Shown piece by piece: positions 1-8,722 of a stretch of DNA of 64,000 nt; the first letter of the stretch is position 1, and each line of letters starts with the position of its first letter. The translations under genes and the position numbers were made by a program. Source of the DNA: Bacteroides faecium (GTDB lineage Bacteria > Bacteroidota > Bacteroidia > Bacteroidales > Bacteroidaceae); the NCBI RefSeq assembly GCF_012113595.1, contig NZ_CP050831.1, positions 2,170,001 through 2,234,000 of the forward strand, in the 5' to 3' direction. The notes under the pieces were generated by a model. It had not been told where the DNA came from and did not search any database. It was given only the letters and a program-made list of their open reading frames with translations.

Positions 1-2286
1 AATGTGAGAGGCGGTGTGGAAAAAAAGGATTATTCTTCCGCTAAAGTTTTTTTGTTGCAATATAAAAGGTTGGCTGATACAGGTAAATGGTTCAAAGAGC
101 CGTTTGTTGCAGGGCGGGTGTCAAACGAAACAGATATATCGGCTGACAGTGTTTGTATGCATTATATTTGTGATGATATAAACGTCAAACGGCCTTATGT
201 ACAAGGGCAGGTATATATGGGAGAACATTTCGACTGGTTGTTTAATCCGAGAAAGAGTAGTGATCCCAATTATGCAATTGAATGGACTCATGCTTGCGTG
301 TCTCGTATCAACTTTTTGAATAAACTTGTAGTAGCATATCAAAAGACGGGTAACGAAAAGTATTTGAAGAAGTGGATTTGGTTTATGTATGACTTTGCCA
401 AGGATAATCCTTTGTCCGTGAAGCCTGTCTGGAGAAGTCTGGATACAGCAATAAGAATACGAACATGGCTTAATGCATATCTGACATTTCGAAATTCTGT
501 ACTGTTTACAGCAGAAGACAATGTACTTTATTTGAAGTTGATTTATGAACATGCAGAGCATCTTAAAAATACACTATTAAAAGATGCTGCTCGTACGGGA
601 AACCATGTGACGACAGAGTGTGCTGCATTATATACTATTGGCTGTGTATTTCAGGAATTTGAAAAATCAGAAGAATGGCGTGTAATCGCGATTGGCCGCT
701 ATATGAATGAAATTAAAAGAGTAGTGCCCCCTGATGGTTTGCAGGCTGAACTATCGCCTAGTTATCATTATGGGGTGGTTGCTACCTATAAGCAATTATA
801 TGATATTGCTAAAATAAACGACATCAGACTGCCTGAGGCATTTACATCCAGATTACTGGATATGTATCGGGCACCGGTTTTACTTATGGATCAATGGGGA
901 GATCATGTGAGGACCAATGACTCCAGTCTGAAAAATATTAAAGAAATATCAAAAGAAGGTTTGAAGATTGGATATGATCCGGTATTGGCATGGATCGTCT
1001 CAGATGGGGAGGAAGGTGAAGAGCTGCCTGCTACAACATATCTGAATCATGCAGGATTTTATATGATGCGGAGTGGCTGGAAGGATAATGGTATGTTTTT
1101 ATTCTTTAGAGGAGGACCGCAGGGGATTGGTCACGCTGAACAGGAGAAGTTACAGATTGTGCTAAAGGCATGGGGAAAAAACTTATTGTTTGATCCGGGG
1201 AAATATCCTTATGATCAGTCTGATTGGAGACGCTTTTCAATTAATACTCCTTCACACAATACTATTATAGTAGATGGGAAATGGCAATATCGAAAGAAGG
1301 TAATTCCTGAAATCTATTCTCCGGTAGACAATTTTTTTTGCACAACACCTTTATTTGATTATGTTTCCTCTAGCTATACTGACGGATATGTGACTAACGT
1401 ATATAATCCGAAGAAAAGTTACCAGCCCCAAATGTGGTTGGATGATCGGGATACAACAGTGACTCATATCCGGAACGTATTGTATCTTAAACCTTATTAC
1501 GCTTTGATTATTGATCAACTGGAGGGTAACGGAGAACATGTATTCGATGCGCATTTTCATCTTGATGCTCCGGCGGCCATATTGAATCCGGACGGTCATT
1601 CTGTGCATAGTGAACGCAACGATAGCATACAAATCGGTATATATGCAATAGACAAAGAAAACTTGCAAACGGAAATAATACAAGGGCAGAAGAATCCTTT
1701 ATTAGGTTGGTATCCCATAGAACACCGGCCTATTCCAACGGTGCGTTTTCGTAAAAAGCAGGAGGTTCCGGCAGCTTTTTCTACATTCTTATATCCGTAT
1801 AAGAATAAAAAACCAAGGTTTGATACGGAAAATATAGATATTAGTTCAGAACGTCTAATTTGGGGACGGAGAATTTTTACAGATGAAGAGATTGCAGAGG
1901 TAGTATTGGATAAAAAGAATAATCAGTCAGTGTTCGGTTATCAATCAGCTCTGGTGGGTGATGTTAGTGTAAATGCTAAAGGGATAGTCATAAGGCAGAG
2001 CCAGGTGTATGTTAATTCTGTAAATGTAGGAATATGGGGAGCTTCAGACTATCATGATAAGATATTTGCTTTTCATTTCTCTAGCCCGGCAGATGTTGTG
2101 TTGCAACAAACTGGTGATTCTATTATTGTATTGAATGCAGGAAAAGAAGAATTTGGGATTATAATTCGTAAACCGTTCCCAAAAGAATTTGTAATAAAAC
2201 CTGGGGAATGGATCAGGATCTCGGAGAAGAAAGAAGAAAAAACTGTGCAACCTTTGATGTTTCCATTGTTTAATGAACGAAAGTAA
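1..2286 (+). CDS. Heparinase II/III-family polysaccharide lyase, 5' end cut by window edge
   Basis: The reading frame is open to the first base and no signal peptide is visible, so the start lies upstream; the GTG at position 4 is only the first possible start in the window. The visible 760 residues have an alpha-helical toroid-like first half (W/Y-rich helices up to about residue 330), then the beta-rich heparinase II/III C-terminal module. That module contains GIGHAEQEK (His at about residue 377), a LLFDPGKYPYD segment and SHNTIIVDG, as in this family. Such enzymes cleave uronic-acid-containing polysaccharides by beta-elimination, normally in the periplasm. The GH88 gene starts 12 bp downstream and would remove the unsaturated uronic acid that a lyase leaves, so the two probably form one pathway. 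The exact PL family and substrate cannot be read from the sequence. Confidence 0.85.
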   Translation, partial: NVRGGVEKKDYSSAKVFLLQYKRLADTGKWFKEPFVAGRVSNETDISADSVCMHYICDDINVKRPYVQGQVYMGEHFDWLFNPRKSSDPNYAIEWTHACVSRINFLNKLVVAYQKTGNEKYLKKWIWFMYDFAKDNPLSVKPVWRSLDTAIRIRTWLNAYLTFRNSVLFTAEDNVLYLKLIYEHAEHLKNTLLKDAARTGNHVTTECAALYTIGCVFQEFEKSEEWRVIAIGRYMNEIKRVVPPDGLQAELSPSYHYGVVATYKQLYDIAKINDIRLPEAFTSRLLDMYRAPVLLMDQWGDHVRTNDSSLKNIKEISKEGLKIGYDPVLAWIVSDGEEGEELPATTYLNHAGFYMMRSGWKDNGMFLFFRGGPQGIGHAEQEKLQIVLKAWGKNLLFDPGKYPYDQSDWRRFSINTPSHNTIIVDGKWQYRKKVIPEIYSPVDNFFCTTPLFDYVSSSYTDGYVTNVYNPKKSYQPQMWLDDRDTTVTHIRNVLYLKPYYALIIDQLEGNGEHVFDAHFHLDAPAAILNPDGHSVHSERNDSIQIGIYAIDKENLQTEIIQGQKNPLLGWYPIEHRPIPTVRFRKKQEVPAAFSTFLYPYKNKKPRFDTENIDISSERLIWGRRIFTDEEIAEVVLDKKNNQSVFGYQSALVGDVSVNAKGIVIRQSQVYVNSVNVGIWGASDYHDKIFAFHFSSPADVVLQQTGDSIIVLNAGKEEFGIIIRKPFPKEFVIKPGEWIRISEKKEEKTVQPLMFPLFNERK

Positions 2287-2298
2287 AAAACAGAATGT

Positions 2299-3570
2299 AT
2301 GAAAATAAAACTGACGATTATATTTTTGGCTTTTTTTGCCATTATATGGGAAGGTAAATGCCAGGTTATGGTAAAAAAGAATTTTGAACTGGCAGAAAGT
2401 CAATACTGGAATATGCTAAATAAAGCTATGGATATAAATTGTTTTCCTCGTACGGTGAAACAAGATAGATTGTGGTGCGTGCCGGCTGAAGACTGGACGT
2501 CTGGTTTTTGGCCGGGTGCATTATGGTATTTGTATGAGTATACAAAGAATAATAGTTGGAAAGATGAAGCAATGAAATGGACTGATAGTCTGAAGGATAT
2601 TCAGTATTTTGTAGGGCATCATGATGTCGGATTTATGATGTATTGCAGCTATGGCAATGGTTTTCGTCTGACTGCTAATCCTGAATATATTCCTATACTT
2701 GTTCAATCTGCCAAGTCGTTATGTAAGCGGTACTCATATAATGTAGGGTGCATCCAATCGTGGAATGCAAGAATGTCGGTTGGGGGAAAAAATACTTGGA
2801 AATACCCTGTGATAATTGATAATATGATGAATTTGGAATTATTATTTTGGGCCACTCAGGCTACCAACGATTCTATATATTGGAATATAGCGGTAAGTCA
2901 TGCCGAGAAAACGATGAAGAATCAGATTCGGGCGGACTTTAGTTGTTATCATGTAGTAAACTATGATCCCGACACTGGAGATGTATTACACCGACAGACA
3001 GCTCAAGGGTTTGCAGATAATTCTACTTGGGCTCGTGGACAGGCATGGGGAGTTTATTCGTTTACTATGGTTTATAGATATACTAGAGATGAACGTTTTC
3101 TACGGACTGCTATAAATATGGCTGACTTTTTTCTGAATCATAAAAGTCTTCCCGATGATGGTATCCCATATTGGGATTTTAATGTCGGTGAGGAAGGATT
3201 TAATCCTGATTTTGAATACAATCCCCGTGATTATAGTATGATTCCCCGTGATGTTTCGGCAGCATGTATTGTAGCTTCTGCTTTATTTGAATTGTGTGGT
3301 TATGTTTCTGATGTAGATAAGAAACAAACTTATTACAGTGCAGCCATAAAAATATTAAATAACCTAAGTACAGATTATTATAGAGCGAAAGAAAATGAGA
3401 ACCACAATTTTATTTTAAAACATAGTGTTGGTAATCTTCCTGGGAATAACGAAGTGGATGTGCCATTAATATATGCTGATTATTATTTCTTGGAAGCATT
3501 GATCAGGTATAATACTAGAATGCTCTCTTCGGATTTGTTTTCAACGAGAACAGGAGCTGTGAATAACTAA
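2299..3570 (+). CDS. GH88 unsaturated glucuronyl hydrolase
   Basis: A 423-residue protein with an N-terminal hydrophobic signal (residues 1-21, ending near GKC-Q), so probably exported to the periplasm. It has the alpha6/alpha6-barrel motifs of GH88: EDWTSGFWPG near 64-73, HHDVGFMMYCSYGNG with Asp109, PVIIDNMMNLELLFW with Asp174, and WARGQAWGVYSF. Asp109 and Asp174 correspond to the two catalytic aspartates known in Bacillus unsaturated glucuronyl hydrolase. The enzyme hydrates and releases the 4,5-unsaturated uronic acid at the non-reducing end of lyase products. It follows the heparinase-like lyase by 12 bp and appears to be the last gene of that operon. The 3' end overlaps a DnaA-box-like 9-mer (3558-3566). 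Confidence 0.9.
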   Translation: MKIKLTIIFLAFFAIIWEGKCQVMVKKNFELAESQYWNMLNKAMDINCFPRTVKQDRLWCVPAEDWTSGFWPGALWYLYEYTKNNSWKDEAMKWTDSLKDIQYFVGHHDVGFMMYCSYGNGFRLTANPEYIPILVQSAKSLCKRYSYNVGCIQSWNARMSVGGKNTWKYPVIIDNMMNLELLFWATQATNDSIYWNIAVSHAEKTMKNQIRADFSCYHVVNYDPDTGDVLHRQTAQGFADNSTWARGQAWGVYSFTMVYRYTRDERFLRTAINMADFFLNHKSLPDDGIPYWDFNVGEEGFNPDFEYNPRDYSMIPRDVSAACIVASALFELCGYVSDVDKKQTYYSAAIKILNNLSTDYYRAKENENHNFILKHSVGNLPGNNEVDVPLIYADYYFLEALIRYNTRMLSSDLFSTRTGAVNN

Positions 3571-3687
3571 ACCATGCCTTGTTGATAGAAAATGATCGAA
3601 TATGATTAATATGCTTATTACTAATAAATTAACTTGTTAATAACTTTGTTGATATCCTTGTTGATAATTGAAATAGCTTGTGAATAA
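3558..3687 (+). repeat. Cluster of six same-direction DnaA-box-like 9-mers
   Basis: TGTGAATAA occurs at 3558-3566 and 3679-3687 and fits the DnaA-box consensus TGTGNATAA (reverse complement of TTATNCACA). Close variants lie between them: TGTTGATAG at 3580, TGTTAATAA at 3635, TGTTGATAT at 3647 and TGTTGATAA at 3659. The middle three are spaced exactly 12 bp apart like iterons. An AT-rich stretch lies at about 3600-3632. The rest of the gap up to the tRNA terminator holds nothing else recognisable. Whether these sites bind DnaA is inference. Confidence 0.4.
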
Positions 3688-3710
3688 CGCTAGTAAAGAA
3701 GAGTCGCCAT

Positions 3711-3744
3711 AAAAAAGAAGAACCGCATTTCTGCGATTCTTCTT
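3711..3744 (-). terminator. Rho-independent terminator of tRNA-fMet
   Basis: The arms 3715-3727 and 3732-3744 pair with one mismatch (AAGAAGAA and CGCA against TGCG and TTCTTCTT) around a 4-nt loop. Read on the minus strand the hairpin is followed by a T-run (plus-strand A's at 3711-3716). It lies just after the 3' end of the tRNA gene. Confidence 0.85.
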
Positions 3745-3751
3745 ATCTTAG

Positions 3752-3824
<73 letters not shown>

Positions 3825-3838
3825 ATGTTTAACGGGTG

Positions 3839-3868
3839 CAAAGGTACGGCTTTATTTGGAATACACAA
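3839..3868 (-). promoter_or_regulatory. Bacteroides-type promoter of tRNA-fMet
   Basis: On the minus strand a -7 box TACCTTTG (3846-3839) fits TAnnTTTG. A TTTG -33 element lies at 3868-3865 with an 18-bp spacer. Transcription would start just ahead of the tRNA 5' end. Confidence 0.7.
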
Positions 3869-3996
3869 ATTATTTGCAGAATATTTTTCTAATAAATTTC
3901 CCTTTTTCTCTTATATGACTGAAAATGAGTAGGGTAATATTGGAACTTTTTTTTAGTACCTATTAATATACAAATGTTAATATTCTCTCTGTTTTC

Positions 3997-4027
3997 TTGT
4001 ATGGTCTAAAGAAAAGAATTACTTTTG
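3997..4027 (+). promoter_or_regulatory. Promoter of the tetR-fabG-rluA operon
   Basis: A -33 TTG at 3997-3999, a 20-bp spacer and TACTTTTG at 4020-4027 fit the Bacteroides consensus. The predicted leader to the TetR ATG at 4062 is about 30 nt. The 3847-3996 stretch is AT-rich and shows nothing else. Confidence 0.65.
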
Positions 4028-4061
4028 CTCAAAATATTCAGCAATGTGCAATTTGTAACCT

Positions 4062-4652
4062 ATGACCGTATCCAAGACAAAAGCCAAATTAGTAGATGTT
4101 GCCCGTCAGCTTTTTGCGAAGATGGGAGTAGAGAACACGACTATGAACGATATCGCTCTTGCTTCTAAAAAGGGTAGAAGAACTCTATATACCTATTTTA
4201 AAAGTAAGGATGAAATTTATCTGGCTGTTGTAGAATCGGAACTGGATATCCTGTCGGATATGATGAAGCGGGTGTCGGAAAAGAATATCTCTCCGGATGA
4301 AAAACTGTTGGAACTGATATATACCCGGCTGGATGCGGTAAAAGAAGTCGTCTACCGGAACGGGACGTTGCGTGCCAACTTCTTCCGTGACATATGGCGG
4401 GTAGAGAAGGTGCGTAAGAAATTCGATGCAAAGGAGATGCAGCTCTTTAAGGCGGTTCTTCTGGAAGGACAGGCTAAAGGAGTTTTCCACATTGACGATG
4501 TAGAGATGACTGCCGATTTGATACATTATTGCGTGAAGGGAATTGAAGTACCTTATATCCGTGGTCATATAGGCGCGCATCTGGATGAAGATACGAGAAA
4601 CAGATATGTGTCCAACATTGTGTTTGGCGCACTGCATAGAACAGAAATTTAA
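4062..4652 (+). CDS. TetR/AcrR-family transcriptional regulator
   Basis: A 196-residue cytoplasmic protein of ordinary TetR length. Residues 8-55 form the N-terminal helix-turn-helix: ARQLFAKMGVENTTMNDIA, then a GRRTLYTYFKSKDEIYLAV recognition segment close to the family signature. The C-terminal helical part should bind an effector that cannot be named. It is the first gene of an operon with fabG (16 bp gap) and an RluA-type gene. The fabG neighbour makes a link to fatty-acid metabolism plausible, but no operator dyad was identified. Confidence 0.88.
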   Translation: MTVSKTKAKLVDVARQLFAKMGVENTTMNDIALASKKGRRTLYTYFKSKDEIYLAVVESELDILSDMMKRVSEKNISPDEKLLELIYTRLDAVKEVVYRNGTLRANFFRDIWRVEKVRKKFDAKEMQLFKAVLLEGQAKGVFHIDDVEMTADLIHYCVKGIEVPYIRGHIGAHLDEDTRNRYVSNIVFGALHRTEI

Positions 4653-4668
4653 TTAAATAACTTTTAGT

Positions 4669-5415
4669 ATGGGATTATTAGACGGAAAAACAGCCATTGT
4701 AACCGGTGCTGCCCGCGGTATTGGTAAGGCTATCGCTCTGAAGTTTGCTGCCGAAGGCGCAAACATCGCATTTACTGACCTTGTCATTGACGAAAATGCA
4801 GAAAATACAGCCAAAGAACTTGAAGCAATGGGTGTGAAAGCCAAAGGTTACGCTTCCAACGCGGCTAACTTTGAAGATACAGCAAAAGTCGTAGAAGAAA
4901 TCCATAAGGACTTCGGACGCATTGATATTCTGGTAAACAATGCCGGTATCACTCGTGACGGTTTGATGATGCGTATGAGCGAACAGCAGTGGGATATGGT
5001 AATCAACGTGAACCTGAAGTCTGCATTCAACTTCATCCACGCTTGCACGCCTATCATGATGCGTCAGAAAGCAGGTAGCATTATCAATATGGCATCCGTG
5101 GTAGGTGTTCACGGTAATGCGGGACAAGCTAACTACGCAGCTTCCAAAGCCGGTATGATTGCATTGGCGAAGTCTATCGCTCAGGAACTCGGCTCTCGTG
5201 GCATCCGTGCCAACGCTATCGCTCCGGGATTCATCCTGACAGACATGACTGCCGCTCTCTCTGACGAAGTTAGAGCTGAATGGGCAAAGAAAATTCCTTT
5301 GCGTCGTGGCGGTACTCCTGAAGATGTGGCAAACATCGCTACCTTCCTCGCTTCCGATATGTCTTCTTACGTATCAGGACAGGTGATTCAGGTAGATGGT
5401 GGTATGAATATGTAA
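4669..5415 (+). CDS. fabG: 3-oxoacyl-[acyl-carrier-protein] reductase FabG
   Basis: A 248-residue classical short-chain dehydrogenase/reductase. The NADPH-binding motif TGAARGIG is at 12-19 and NNAG at 90-93. The catalytic tetrad is complete: Asn115, Ser143, Tyr156 and Lys160 in YAASK. The C-terminal IQVDGGMNM ending is typical of FabG. It reduces 3-oxoacyl-ACP to 3-hydroxyacyl-ACP in each cycle of cytoplasmic type II fatty-acid synthesis. It sits between a TetR regulator and an RluA-type gene and shares their promoter. Codon use is more GC-rich than in the flanking accessory genes, as expected for core genome. Confidence 0.93.
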   Translation: MGLLDGKTAIVTGAARGIGKAIALKFAAEGANIAFTDLVIDENAENTAKELEAMGVKAKGYASNAANFEDTAKVVEEIHKDFGRIDILVNNAGITRDGLMMRMSEQQWDMVINVNLKSAFNFIHACTPIMMRQKAGSIINMASVVGVHGNAGQANYAASKAGMIALAKSIAQELGSRGIRANAIAPGFILTDMTAALSDEVRAEWAKKIPLRRGGTPEDVANIATFLASDMSSYVSGQVIQVDGGMNM

Positions 5416-5424
5416 TCGAACAGA

Positions 5425-6096
5425 ATGACTGTTGTATACGAAGACAACCATATCATTGTAGTCAACAAGACCGCTTCCGAGATTGTCCAGGCAGACAAGA
5501 CGGGCGATACGCCGCTTTCGGAGACTGTGAAACAGTACTTGAAAGAGAAGTATCAGAAACCCGGCAATGTTTTCATCGGTGTAACACACCGGCTGGACCG
5601 CCCCGTAAGCGGTCTTGTTATATTCGCCAAAACGAGCAAGGCGCTTACGCGTCTCAATGAAATGTTCCGCACCAGTGAGGTGAAGAAGACCTACTGGGCA
5701 GTGGTGAAGAACGCTCCGAAAGAACCGGAAGGCGAACTGGTACATTTCCTTGTGCGTAATGAAAAGCAGAACAAGAGCTATGCGTACGATAAAGAAGTCC
5801 CGAATAGCAAGAAGGCGATTTTAGACTACCGTTTAATAGGCCGTTCAGAGAATTATTTCCTGCTCGAAGTTGACTTGAAAACCGGACGCCATCATCAGAT
5901 TCGCTGCCAACTGGCAAAGATGGGATGCCCCATCAAGGGAGACTTGAAATATGGCTCTCCACGCTCCAATCCTGATGGAAGCATTTGTCTGCATGCCCGG
6001 CGAGTACGGTTCGTACATCCCGTCTCGAAAGAGCTGATAGAGCTTGAAGCTCCTCTTCCCGATGGAAACTTATGGAAAGGATTTGAACTGTTTTAA
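5425..6096 (+). CDS. RluA-family RNA pseudouridine synthase
   Basis: A 223-residue protein with the RluA signature GVTHRLDRPVSGLVIFAKT; Asp58 in HRLD is the family catalytic aspartate. LKTGRHHQIRCQL and the KYGS segment are also typical. It lacks an N-terminal S4 domain, so it belongs to the short RluA/RluC/TruC-like group; the modified RNA position cannot be predicted. It starts 9 bp after fabG and ends the operon. The stop codon lies inside the terminator hairpin. Confidence 0.88.
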   Translation: MTVVYEDNHIIVVNKTASEIVQADKTGDTPLSETVKQYLKEKYQKPGNVFIGVTHRLDRPVSGLVIFAKTSKALTRLNEMFRTSEVKKTYWAVVKNAPKEPEGELVHFLVRNEKQNKSYAYDKEVPNSKKAILDYRLIGRSENYFLLEVDLKTGRHHQIRCQLAKMGCPIKGDLKYGSPRSNPDGSICLHARRVRFVHPVSKELIELEAPLPDGNLWKGFELF

Positions 6097-6120
6097 TCAG
6101 TGCAAATCCTTTTTCTTTTT
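6076..6120 (+). terminator. Terminator overlapping the end of the rluA-type gene
   Basis: AAAGGATTTG (6076-6085) pairs perfectly with CAAATCCTTT (6103-6112), with an inner ACTG/CAGT pairing and a trailing T-rich run. The stop codon TAA at 6094-6096 is in the loop, so the last coding codons form the left arm. Confidence 0.8.
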
Positions 6121-6193
6121 GCCAAAAGGGTAAATCTGCCTGCCATTCTTCCTGTTAATTCTAGCGACAGCCGGTAAATTCCATTATACATAT

Positions 6194-6201
6194 TATATTT
6201 G
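6194..6201 (+). promoter_or_regulatory. -7 box upstream of GH92 gene
   Basis: TATATTTG fits TAnnTTTG and lies 47 bp before the ATG. No clear -33 TTG is present at the usual distance, so the promoter may be weak or activator-dependent. Confidence 0.5.
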
Positions 6202-6248
6202 CATCATTCGCTAATTACTATATTCAAATCTACCAAAGAAAAATACGA

Positions 6249-8519
6249 ATGAAGGCATTTAAACTACTCGCACTTACTTCCTGCTTTTTGCTTGCGGCGG
6301 GAAACGGAGTTGCACAACGGGATTATTCAAAGAGTGAAGGACTGCTTCAGTATGTCGACCCTTATATCGGCTCCGGCTATCATGGTCATGTATTTGTAGG
6401 GACGAGTGTTCCTTACGGCATGGTGCAGCTTGGCCCTAACAATATCCATAAAGGCTGGGACTGGTGCTCTGGTTATCATTACTCCGACAGCATTCTGATA
6501 GGTTTCTCCCATACCCATCTGAGCGGTACGGGATGTACCGATTTGGGCGATATTCTCATTATGCCGTTGAATGAAATCCGCACTCCCAGAGGCAATCAGG
6601 ATGATATACGCGACGGTTATGCTTCCCGTTATTCGCACGACAACGAGATAGCCCGTCCCGAATATTACTCTTTACTTCTCGACCGCTACAATATCAAGGC
6701 GGAACTGACAGCGACAGACCGGGTAGGCTTTCATCGTTATACCTATCCCGAAGGCAAACCTGCTTCTATATTGATTGACTTGCGTGAAGGGAACGGCTCG
6801 AACGCCTACGATAGTTATATCCGTAAAATAGACGACTACACAGTAGAAGGTTACCGCTACGTAAGAGGCTGGAGCCCTTCTCGAAAAGTTTATTTTGTAC
6901 TGAAGAGTGACAAGAAAATAGAGCAGTTTACTGCCTACGATGACAACACCCCGAAACCTTGGGACCAACTGAAAGTAGCATCCGTGAAAAGCGTTCTCAC
7001 TTTCGGCAATGTAAAAGAAGTAAAGGTTAAAGTAGCTATTTCTTCCGTTAGCTGTGCCAACGCCGCCATGAACCTGCAAGAAGAACTTTTCCACTGGGAC
7101 TTTGATAAAATAGTAAGGATGAGTGCCGACCGATGGAATAAAGAACTTGCAAGAATGAGCGTCGAAACGGACAACGAATCTGCCAAACGTATTTTCTATA
7201 CCGCACATTATCATACCATGATTGCTCCTACGCTCTATTGCGACGTAAACGGAGAATACAGAGGTATGAATGATATGATTTACACTGACCCGAAGAAAGC
7301 CAACTATACCACCCTTTCTTTATGGGATACCTACCGTGCCTTGCATCCCTTGATGACTATCATCCAGCCTGAAATGGTGGACGACGTAGTCAACTCCATG
7401 CTTTCCATCTACCGTCAGCAGGACAAACTTCCTATCTGGCCTTTAATGAGTGGCGAAACAAATTGTATGCCGGGTTACAGCTCTGTTCCGGTGATTGCTG
7501 ATGCCTATCTGAAAGGATTTACCGGATTCGATGCGGAAGAAGCATTGCAGGCAATGAAAGCGACTGCCACCTATGAGAAACAGAAAGGCATCCCTTATGT
7601 ATTGGAAAAAGAATATATCCCTGCCGACAAAGTTCATGAAGCTACCTCGATAGCCATGGAATATGCAGTAGATGACTGGGGCATTGCCGCTATGGCGCGC
7701 AAAATGGGAAAGACCGGAGATGCGGCAACTTACGCAAAACGTGCACATTACTATAAGAATTACTTCGACTCTTCTATCCACTTCATTCGTCCGAAGTTGG
7801 AAGACGGTTCTTGGCGCACTCCTTATGACCCGGCACGTTCCATCCATACCATCGGAGATTTCTGCGAAGGCAACGGCTGGCAATATACATTCTTTGCTCC
7901 GCAAGACCCATATGGACTAATCGGTTTATTCGGCGGTGACAAACCGTTTGTCGCAAAACTTGATAACTTCTTCACCAACAATGACAGCATGGGCGAAGGC
8001 GCATCCAGTGATATTACCGGACTTATCGGGCAGTACGCACATGGCAATGAACCGAGCCATCACGTCGCCTACTTGTATGCATATGCCGGTGAACAATGGA
8101 AAACGGCGGAGAAAGTTCGTTTCATCATGGATGAATTTTATACAGACCAACCGGATGGAATCATAGGCAATGAAGACTGCGGTCAAATGTCCGCCTGGTA
8201 TCTTCTTTCATCTATGGGACTTTACCAAGTGAATCCGTCGGACGGTGTATTTGTTTTCGGCAGCCCATGTTTTAAGAAAGTCGAAATGAAGGTACGTGGT
8301 GGCAAGACATTTATAGTAGAAGCTCCTGATAATAATAAAGAGAATATTTATATCCAGAAAGTTTATTTGAACGATAAGCCTTATAATAAGAGTTATATCA
8401 CATACGATGATATTATCAATGGCAGTACTTTGAAGTTTGTGATGGGAAAGAAACCGAATAAGAATTTCGGCAAGGCTCCGGCAAACAGACCGGTTGTTTT
8501 GAATAAGATAAATGAATAA
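6249..8519 (+). CDS. GH92 alpha-mannosidase (stand-alone)
   Basis: A 756-residue protein with a signal peptide (residues 1-22, ending GVA-Q), probably periplasmic. It carries the GH92 landmarks: VDPYIGSGYHGHVFVGTSVPYGMVQ near the N-terminus, SLWDTYRALHPL, GDFCEGNGWQYTFF with Glu540 as the likely general acid, and GNEDCGQMSAWY near 640-650, where the Ca2+-dependent base system lies in known members. GH92 enzymes are inverting exo-alpha-mannosidases acting on alpha-1,2, -1,3, -1,4 or -1,6 linkages. This one has its own promoter and a 3' hairpin and is not next to SusC/D, so it may trim host N-glycans or mannan fragments as a separate unit. The linkage preference cannot be read here. Confidence 0.92.
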   Translation: MKAFKLLALTSCFLLAAGNGVAQRDYSKSEGLLQYVDPYIGSGYHGHVFVGTSVPYGMVQLGPNNIHKGWDWCSGYHYSDSILIGFSHTHLSGTGCTDLGDILIMPLNEIRTPRGNQDDIRDGYASRYSHDNEIARPEYYSLLLDRYNIKAELTATDRVGFHRYTYPEGKPASILIDLREGNGSNAYDSYIRKIDDYTVEGYRYVRGWSPSRKVYFVLKSDKKIEQFTAYDDNTPKPWDQLKVASVKSVLTFGNVKEVKVKVAISSVSCANAAMNLQEELFHWDFDKIVRMSADRWNKELARMSVETDNESAKRIFYTAHYHTMIAPTLYCDVNGEYRGMNDMIYTDPKKANYTTLSLWDTYRALHPLMTIIQPEMVDDVVNSMLSIYRQQDKLPIWPLMSGETNCMPGYSSVPVIADAYLKGFTGFDAEEALQAMKATATYEKQKGIPYVLEKEYIPADKVHEATSIAMEYAVDDWGIAAMARKMGKTGDAATYAKRAHYYKNYFDSSIHFIRPKLEDGSWRTPYDPARSIHTIGDFCEGNGWQYTFFAPQDPYGLIGLFGGDKPFVAKLDNFFTNNDSMGEGASSDITGLIGQYAHGNEPSHHVAYLYAYAGEQWKTAEKVRFIMDEFYTDQPDGIIGNEDCGQMSAWYLLSSMGLYQVNPSDGVFVFGSPCFKKVEMKVRGGKTFIVEAPDNNKENIYIQKVYLNDKPYNKSYITYDDIINGSTLKFVMGKKPNKNFGKAPANRPVVLNKINE

Positions 8520-8574
8520 GAAGAAAATAGTTTTCAATAGGTAATAGGATTCAGATAGTTGTTTGAACGTAGTT

Positions 8575-8622
8575 TTCAGCCCTCTTCCATAAGACTAACA
8601 GGTTTTATAGAAGGGGGCTGAA
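8575..8622 (+). terminator. Long hairpin after GH92 gene
   Basis: The arms 8575-8590 and 8607-8622 pair over 15 of 16 positions (one G:U) around a 16-nt loop. Only a weak T-rich tail follows, so this may be a terminator or an mRNA-end stabilising hairpin. Confidence 0.6.
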
Positions 8623-8687
8623 TGTTATTAATGGAAACAATAGAATAGTGAATAGCGTTAAATATGTGCAAAGAGTTTGTACATAAC

Positions 8688-8718
8688 TTGCTTGAATGTC
8701 TCTAATTAGTTACATTTG
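8688..8718 (+). promoter_or_regulatory. Promoter of the higBA-type operon
   Basis: TTG at 8688-8690, a 20-bp spacer and TACATTTG at 8711-8718 match the Bacteroides consensus. The predicted start site (about 8722-8726) coincides with the ATG at 8723. The transcript would therefore be leaderless or nearly so. This also argues against the upstream ATG at 8696, which lies before the start site. Confidence 0.65.
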
Positions 8719-8722
8719 TAGA

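Noticed and set aside
8696..8722. Upstream ATG for the HigB-like toxin
   Set aside because: It lies before the -7 box, so it would not be on the mRNA from that promoter.
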